A DNA stretch of 64,000 bases from Phorcus lineatus. Its lineage: Eukaryota > Mollusca > Gastropoda > Trochida > Trochidae. Both the position numbers and the translations under genes were made by a program. The notes beneath the pieces were generated by a model. The model was not told where the DNA came from, ran no database searches, and saw only the letters and a list, made by a program, of their open reading frames with translations. Positions 57,824 to 64,000 of this stretch are shown one piece after another. How positions within the stretch are numbered: position 1 is the stretch's first letter; each line of letters starts with the position of its first letter. The DNA is taken from contig OV121081.1 in NCBI GenBank assembly GCA_921293015.1, forward strand, positions 67,659,022 through 67,723,021, read 5' to 3'.

Positions 57824-60128
57824 TTTCAGCAAATGTCAGCCAGCTTGAGAAAGTTTTGGGAAGAAATTTTGTTTATCAGTCAATAGTTGTGAACTGTCAA
57901 AGTAATGTTTTGCAGAAAAGAAACACAAAATTAATGATCAGAAAACCAGCATTCTTCTGATTTTCCATTTTTCTTCAGCCACTGTAGCTTGTTTTACATC
58001 GCAATCAATGAGTTTGCTCCAACATTTTAAAAACCAACCTAATCATGCATGAATCATCAATCTTGTGTCCAGGAATAAACTTTCTTACTGAGATGTATAT
58101 CATTAATTATGCTATGTGGAGTCTTATTATTTGTTTGTCTGAAATGTTTTTGCAACAGAATCATTTATCTTGGAGTTTCGTGTTTCAGTAATAAACTTTA
58201 TCTTTTTTTAGAATAAAATCAAACTTGTGAGGTATACTTTCTTCAAGGGAAGATGGAAGCGCAGGAAAAGACAAATATTTTAATCAATAAGATTCTAGTT
58301 AATTTTAATTGGGTAAGATATTTTACTTCTCTTTACTTCATTCAATATTTAGAGTTTTTAAAGTGAACTTAATTTGCTGATGAATTCAAATAAAAATTTA
58401 GAAATGAAAACATTTCCGATCCTTTGACAAGATGCAGAGTTGATATTCACTATCACAATAAAACTCTCATAACCATAAGCAAACAGCGTGCCCATTTTAC
58501 AGAGATAACAGACATTATAAGTGCACCCAACCACTAGAGCGTCATCTAGTAACTTTGATGATGTGAACACAGAATCGTTTGAGTATGAAAATATTGTAAT
58601 GCGTTCCCTTGAAATTTGAGGGAGACATGGAAGAACCCTTGAATATTAAGTTAGTATTAGAGTTGTTTTTCATGAAATTCAAAAAAAACCCTCTGAAATG
58701 AAAGTTTTATTCAATCAGTTGTAGTATGCTTGAGGTTGAAATTAATTTGAAGAGAAGGTTTATGGAAATAATAGTGGATTGGTATGAAATATGGTTTTTA
58801 AAAAACTTATGTAAGAAATAAAAGGGAATAAAACTGGTGTGAAAATACAGGTTTTACTGTGATGTGGATTACTGCATGGGAGCCAGGTTACAATTGGGCT
58901 ACATGAATGTGAGAAATTATGGATTATGAACCTGTCAACCTTGTTTAACTAAAATCTGAATAAACTTTAGAAAAAAGTTTAATTGTAAAAGAAGTTTGTT
59001 TCAAGAAGATACCCCTAGAGAAAGCATTTGAAGTTTATAAGAGTATGTTTGGTTGTCAACTTGTAAAGTACAAGAGAAGTGTATCAGGTTTTGTTTGACA
59101 CAAATTCAGTCGGATGTGCGATATTGAATCAGTTCTTGATTTGAAAATCCGTCGCAACCAAGTATAGCAATTAATTTGGAAAAATGAAGCATTCAGTGGT
59201 GTAACATCCAGTGATGAAGGAGAACATGGAGTCAAGATTACCACATTTGGTTAGCGGTCGTGTTTAATGGCTACAAACATGTCTACGTAGAAATTGATGA
59301 CCTGGCGGCGAGCTGCCTTATTACCACGAACATCAGACGAGGATTGTGCTTCTCCTTCGTCAGGCGGGTCCTGGGATTGACGCAGCCTCTACTTCGGTGT
59401 CTAATGCTTGTGATGGACTTACACAATGCCTTAAAATGGCCCTATTGGTCCGCCATACAAAAGACAAGATAAATGTTTGGAAGGAAATGCTTTTTGCTTC
59501 AAATCGGATTCCATGTTGGAATTGATTCAAGAACTTTTTACCGATCAATTAATCTTTTGTTTTTTCGGACCAATCACTGCGATCACCTCCAGATAGTAAA
59601 TGGTTAATCTTTATTTAGCGTTTCTTGCATTCCTTGCCAAAGTTAAATAATAGCTTCTGTTCAATTGTGAAAGAAATTAACTCGTAAAACATTGATCTTT
59701 TACAAGGAATTCAAGTCAAAGTGATGTTAAAATTGAATGATGTGGAGATATCTTCTTTGAATGTGTCTTCAATAATCATCTAGCAATGAATGTCACAATG
59801 TGGTGTTTGCTCAATCTTGTTATTTGTTTCAAAGTGCATAGTTTCAGTTGTTTTGATCTTTTTTGCAACTTTTAGACTGTAACCCTTCACGAACCATGTT
59901 TCAGATAGATGAGATTAGAGTAAAGAAACATACTCAGAAATACTAGTTTAAAGAGTACAAAAGCTTGCTGGTTTAATTAAATGGGTGGAAACTCATCCCA
60001 AATTTAAGATATTTCCCAGGAGAACAACAACAGACTTGTGAGCTTTTAACAAGTTTTAATGAAATAGGCTGCTTGATTCTCTTGTTTATGGATCAACATC
60101 TATCATTGACACATAGCAGCCATGTATC

Positions 60129-60219
60129 TCTTTGTCTGTTTGTCTGTCTTTCTCTGTCTTGTTGTTTGTCTGTCTGTCTTTCTCTGTCTTGTTGTTTGTC
60201 TGTCTGTCTGTCTTTCTCT
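60129..60219. repeat. 30-bp tandem repeat, three copies, (TCTG)-rich
   Basis: The unit tgtctgtctttctctgtctt plus gttgtttgtc occurs at 60141-60170 and 60171-60200, with partial units on both sides. It is built from TCTG/TTTG steps. Confidence 0.8.
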
Positions 60220-62559
60220 AGTAGTTGTCGTGTTGCTCTTCTTCAAACATTTAACAATGATGTTTTGATCATATTCCCATTTTGTGGAGGCTCTTTTCAT
60301 GTTTGTCATAAGCAGTTGTTACATTGTGAATACAAACTCACAGGTTTTTAGAGACTAAGTGTCGTTCATACCTTGCTTAGTCCTAGACTAACATATAGTC
60401 CCTGAAAACAAGACTTCACCAAAAATGTATTTTTCAATATTTGATATGAAATAATATAAAAAAGGAGTCCTGTACAATACTTAATTTCAGGCTGAGGCAA
60501 CGAGACTTGCCAACATTTTCTAGACTTAAGAAGGTTCCTTTGATATTTTGCCATAGGGTCTAGATGACAGACTAGCCTAGTCCCAGCAAGTGGAGGTCCT
60601 CAGTGCTTAACAAGTTGCACCAGTTGAAGACCATTAGCAAGTATTGTTGCCATCCATCAAAGAACCGAGACTCTGGTCTCTTGTACTGAGTCAAATTGCG
60701 GAGCTCCGAGACATCTTGTCTATCCGTGCCGCCCAGAGGAGTGAAGTCACTCCTGTTTACCTAGTGGAATTTACGGTCGAATGTAGCAGTCAACTGGTGT
60801 CCCTCAATTACCAACTGGTTGCACAGTTTTATTATTGATTGAATGAGGAGAGTTACAATTGATAAGTAGTTTGAACATATACCTTGGTTAATCAAATCTA
60901 TATTAAGTGTCTCGAATGTTCTATGTTAAAACCTTTGTATTGTCTTTTTGCTGTTCATTTCCTACTTCCCAAATCCTTGTCTTTGGCTTGTCAGTTGTGT
61001 CATATTATTTCAGACTCAAATTTTGTCATTTAAATGAATTTACCAGAAGAAGTGATGTAAGGAAATGAAATCCCTATAAGTCTTCTTCATTTCCTGGATC
61101 TCAGGCTATAGAGCCTCTTAGAACTTTTCAAACTTTCTTGTCAACTCAAAACTTCTCGTCTTAAAAGTTTTTCTGTTGCTTTTAAAAAAAGTTGTTGAAA
61201 AAAACCCTAACTAAATGCATTTACAAAAAGGGCCTTACTGCTCACTGCTGTTATGCCAAAGGAACTTTTCTTTATTGTCTGAAGAAAATTAACTGAAATC
61301 AGTTTAATTAATGTAGGAGATGTTGATCATCTAGTAGATTCTATTCGTTTGTTTTAACTTTTTGCATCTATTAACACAATTTTATGGCTGAAACCAGAGC
61401 CAGTGAGAAATATTTATTTTGTGTTTGTTTAGAAAATGACAGTTGAACTTACAAAAACATCAACAGGAGGGTAACTGGTTGGTGATGTATCAATGAAGTA
61501 AGGTAGACATTTACATGAAAATATTTGAAATCATGCATTTTACCCACAATTTTCAGAAGTCATTTCATGTTTTAGCAAGTTACATTTCTAAATGGTGCAG
61601 CCTGGGGATGTTAGCATAATTTTTCTTTAGATCCCCTTTACTTATAGAATCATAATCAGAAGCAGTATGTAACGATCTATATAGACACAGCCTTTTACAA
61701 ACCAATGATTGGGTTGCAATGATATTTCAGCAGGGAAAGTTTTAAGATCTAAGTTATGCTTGTCAAATTGCCAATGTTTAGTTTGGTACCTGTCAACTCA
61801 GCAATATGGTGTTAGGTGAAGAGCAGTTTGAACATAACCGATTCCTTCCAAGTAAATTATTAGTAATCCACTTATTTTACCAGGATAGACTGCAAGTGTA
61901 TTTTCGATCCTTCAGAAAGTTGTTTTGAAGTGTTTGTTGCAAGAAGATTGATGTCCATTGCTGCATAATTCTATTGTCTCTCACACATCAAGTTATTTTT
62001 CACCATTGACATTTTCTCTAATGCTTTAGTGTCTGTCGTTTAACATTTTCATGCTATCATCTTTCATCCAAGTGAAACTGAGATTTTATTTATGAGACTA
62101 GATTGAATTATTCCACCTTTTTAGCTCGTGAGGAACATAACTCCCACTGTTTCGCATTTCATTTCCAAAGGTTATCATGTTTATCATTTCACAAAATCAG
62201 TTGTACGTAGTTAAGTGTTTTTCTAGGTCCCTATCTCAGCAAGGTTTTACTGATATAACACAAAGAGCATTTATCTGAGACTCAAATCCAGCTTTGGTTG
62301 TATTTTTAAATTTTTGCTAGACAAAATTAATGAATGATATTTTCCCCAAAAAATTTCCGACAATATTGTTTACTTGTTTTGAAGTTTCATTTCTTGAATA
62401 AAAGGTAAAAAAGTTTGGATTGATTGATTTCAGATAATCTGGATAAGCAGATTATGTCCACTAAACTATTTGATATTTCTGCTTAGTTCGATATGTTGAC
62501 CTGTTTGTTCTATACAATGGAAACTAGGTAGATTTGAGGTGAATGAATGCTCCTGCCTG

Positions 62560-62745
62560 GGTGTGCATTGCTCTCTGTGCTGTAATGTGATGTGAGGTAT
62601 CACAGGGAATTGTGTGTGAAGTGCAAGGTAGGTCGACTGTTACCTCATTGCTTACCTGGCCGACGCTCGTCAGTCAAGCAGGTGGAGTACAATTGTTAGT
62701 GCCGCTAGATAAGGTGTTGAGGTATTACATTCTAATCCTCTGTCA
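62560..62745. other. GC-richer intron block, possible regulatory element
   Basis: It contains several E-box-like and GATA-like words (for example caggtgg and ctagataagg) in a stretch less AT-rich than its surroundings. There is no frame, splice or repeat support. Function is a guess. Confidence 0.2.
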
Positions 62746-64000
62746 AGGTTGAAGCATAATGATATATTTTGAACAGTGAATTTATGTATGTTGTTTGACA
62801 GCTAACACATGAGTGAATGCAGTTATATTTCAGTTGGGTGATGTTTAACCCCTGGCACATACTGGAATGTTCAAATAAACACAGTATGAATCCTGTAAAT
62901 TGGAAATTAAAATTGTTGGCTTTCCTCTAAATGTTTCATTTCAAGAGTTTACTGTTGATGTTTTAGGGAGTTTTTCATGAATCTGGAATCATAGTTAAAG
63001 TTTGCTTGGTAAATCTTAGTTCCTGTAGTTCAAGCACACAGGAACTGTTTTATGACAAGGTTTTTTTGCAGGCCAAGGGTTGACCAGTCCAAAACTGTTA
63101 CCAACCCTTGTCTGCCACTTGCATTCAGAAATAATTTTCATTCATTTGAAATGTGAAATGAAAACTTAGGAAACTTTCCAAGGATATATAGTTTCTTTTT
63201 CACCTGCATGTTAGAGAAATGATAGAATCAATGTCAAATTCAAAACACAGAATACAGAAGATGTATGGTCAATAGAACTATCCACATTTTCATTATCTCA
63301 TCTTTTAGTATGGCAAATGAGGAAGTAACTATATCAAGGAAAAAACATATCAAGGGATCATTTCTCTTTCCTGTGACCTTTTCAAAGTTGATTCAAACAA
63401 GATAACATTCTATTGATAAAACCAGATTTTATACACCATACTGATTGAGAGATGACCAGGGATAGCTGTCATTGTAAAATAGGAATTTGTCCAAAGCATC
63501 ACCTGCTCATGAAATGACTGAGCTTCCCACCCAATCGGACCCAAACCTTGCTGAGATGTGACCCAGTCAATACTAGACAAAGTTTGAAAGGTCAAGTTGA
63601 GTCAACTGGAGCGGGGATGGAAGCAGCCATTAAGAATCAAGTCTCCTGTGCTCTGAAAAGGTCACTCGTAATCCACTTTGTTTCAAATCTGAATGTTGAA
63701 TCTATTGATGACATATCAGCAGTTGGTGAGCTAGAATCAGGTTGACCTATTTCAGGACCAACCCTGTCTTTCCCTTTCCTCCTGTTAGCATTTGCTTCTT
63801 ATGTATGAAGCACTGAAATAATGAAGAGAGGGCTTGATACAGAGGAAGGGACAGGCAACATTAGTCTTTCATCAACCCCAAGGGCCTTTTAAAGTCTTTA
63901 AGATGTTTGAAAGTCTAGTTGCCTTAGCCAGTAAGGTTCAAAACTTCATTTTGTATCATTTCATATCCAATTTTAAAAAAATTAATTTACAGTCACAAAT

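Larger units (their letters stand above)
36198..64000 (+). other. EXT1: EXT1 intron 1 (start; continues past the window)
   Basis: After the donor at 36198 I searched for the next exon (human exon 2 begins YDYREMLHNATFCLVPRG) and found no matching frame on the + strand before 64000. I therefore read the rest as intron, at least 27.8 kb. Human EXT1 intron 1 is also very long. The reading frames here are short and unsupported. Embedded repeats and denser blocks are listed separately. Stretches 36.2-38.9, 39.2-42.3, 42.5-44.9, 48-53.2 and 58-60 kb show nothing I could recognise. Confidence 0.75.

Noticed and set aside
59260-59472. 70-codon + strand frame as an EXT1 exon
   Set aside because: No similarity to exostosin and no flanking acceptor and donor in a fitting phase.
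60644-60838. 64-codon + strand frame as an exon
   Set aside because: No recognised domain; stops in frame without splice signals.

Overview
This is an AT-rich stretch of an animal nuclear genome with GT-AG introns, very sparse coding sequence and many short interspersed elements. Spliced TUBE1 and EXT1 genes and tRNA-derived SINE copies point to an invertebrate. A mollusc or another lophotrochozoan is my best guess, because the SINE body resembles ones I associate with molluscs. I cannot name the species.

Layout. (1) Positions 1-1990 hold the last three coding exons of epsilon-tubulin (TUBE1, + strand) and its 3'UTR, in which the final codons are duplicated as a short tandem repeat. (2) Positions 2.0-19 kb are intergenic and repeat-rich: MITEs, SINEs, a 15-copy minisatellite, and two minus-strand 3' fragments of LINE retrotransposons. 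A tentative minus-strand multi-exon gene lies at 10.7-12.6 kb. (3) Positions 19-26.8 kb hold a 1.5-1.8 kb segmental duplication. Each copy has a minus-strand, apparently intronless gene for a small protein with two CCHC zinc knuckles. One copy is intact (19449-19982). The other is decayed (25201-25727). Each has a TATA box and an upstream array of a composite motif: a GGGAAAACCC-like core, then a CTAWAAATAG-like core with a start-to-start spacing of 14-15 bp. (4) Positions 26.8-35.1 kb are intergenic with dispersed repeats. (5) Positions 35.1-36.2 kb hold the TATA-less promoter and first coding exon of exostosin-1 (EXT1, + strand). (6) From 36198 to the window end I read one continuous EXT1 intron 1 of at least 27.8 kb, with no exon found, several repeats, a G-quadruplex motif and a few denser blocks that may be regulatory.

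TUBE1 (centriole/cilium biology) and EXT1 (heparan sulfate polymerisation in the Golgi) have no known joint pathway; they are simply neighbours. The most unusual content is the zinc-knuckle gene pair with its shared promoter architecture, which matches no family I recognise. Exon boundaries, repeat limits and all regulatory assignments were read by eye and are unconfirmed.
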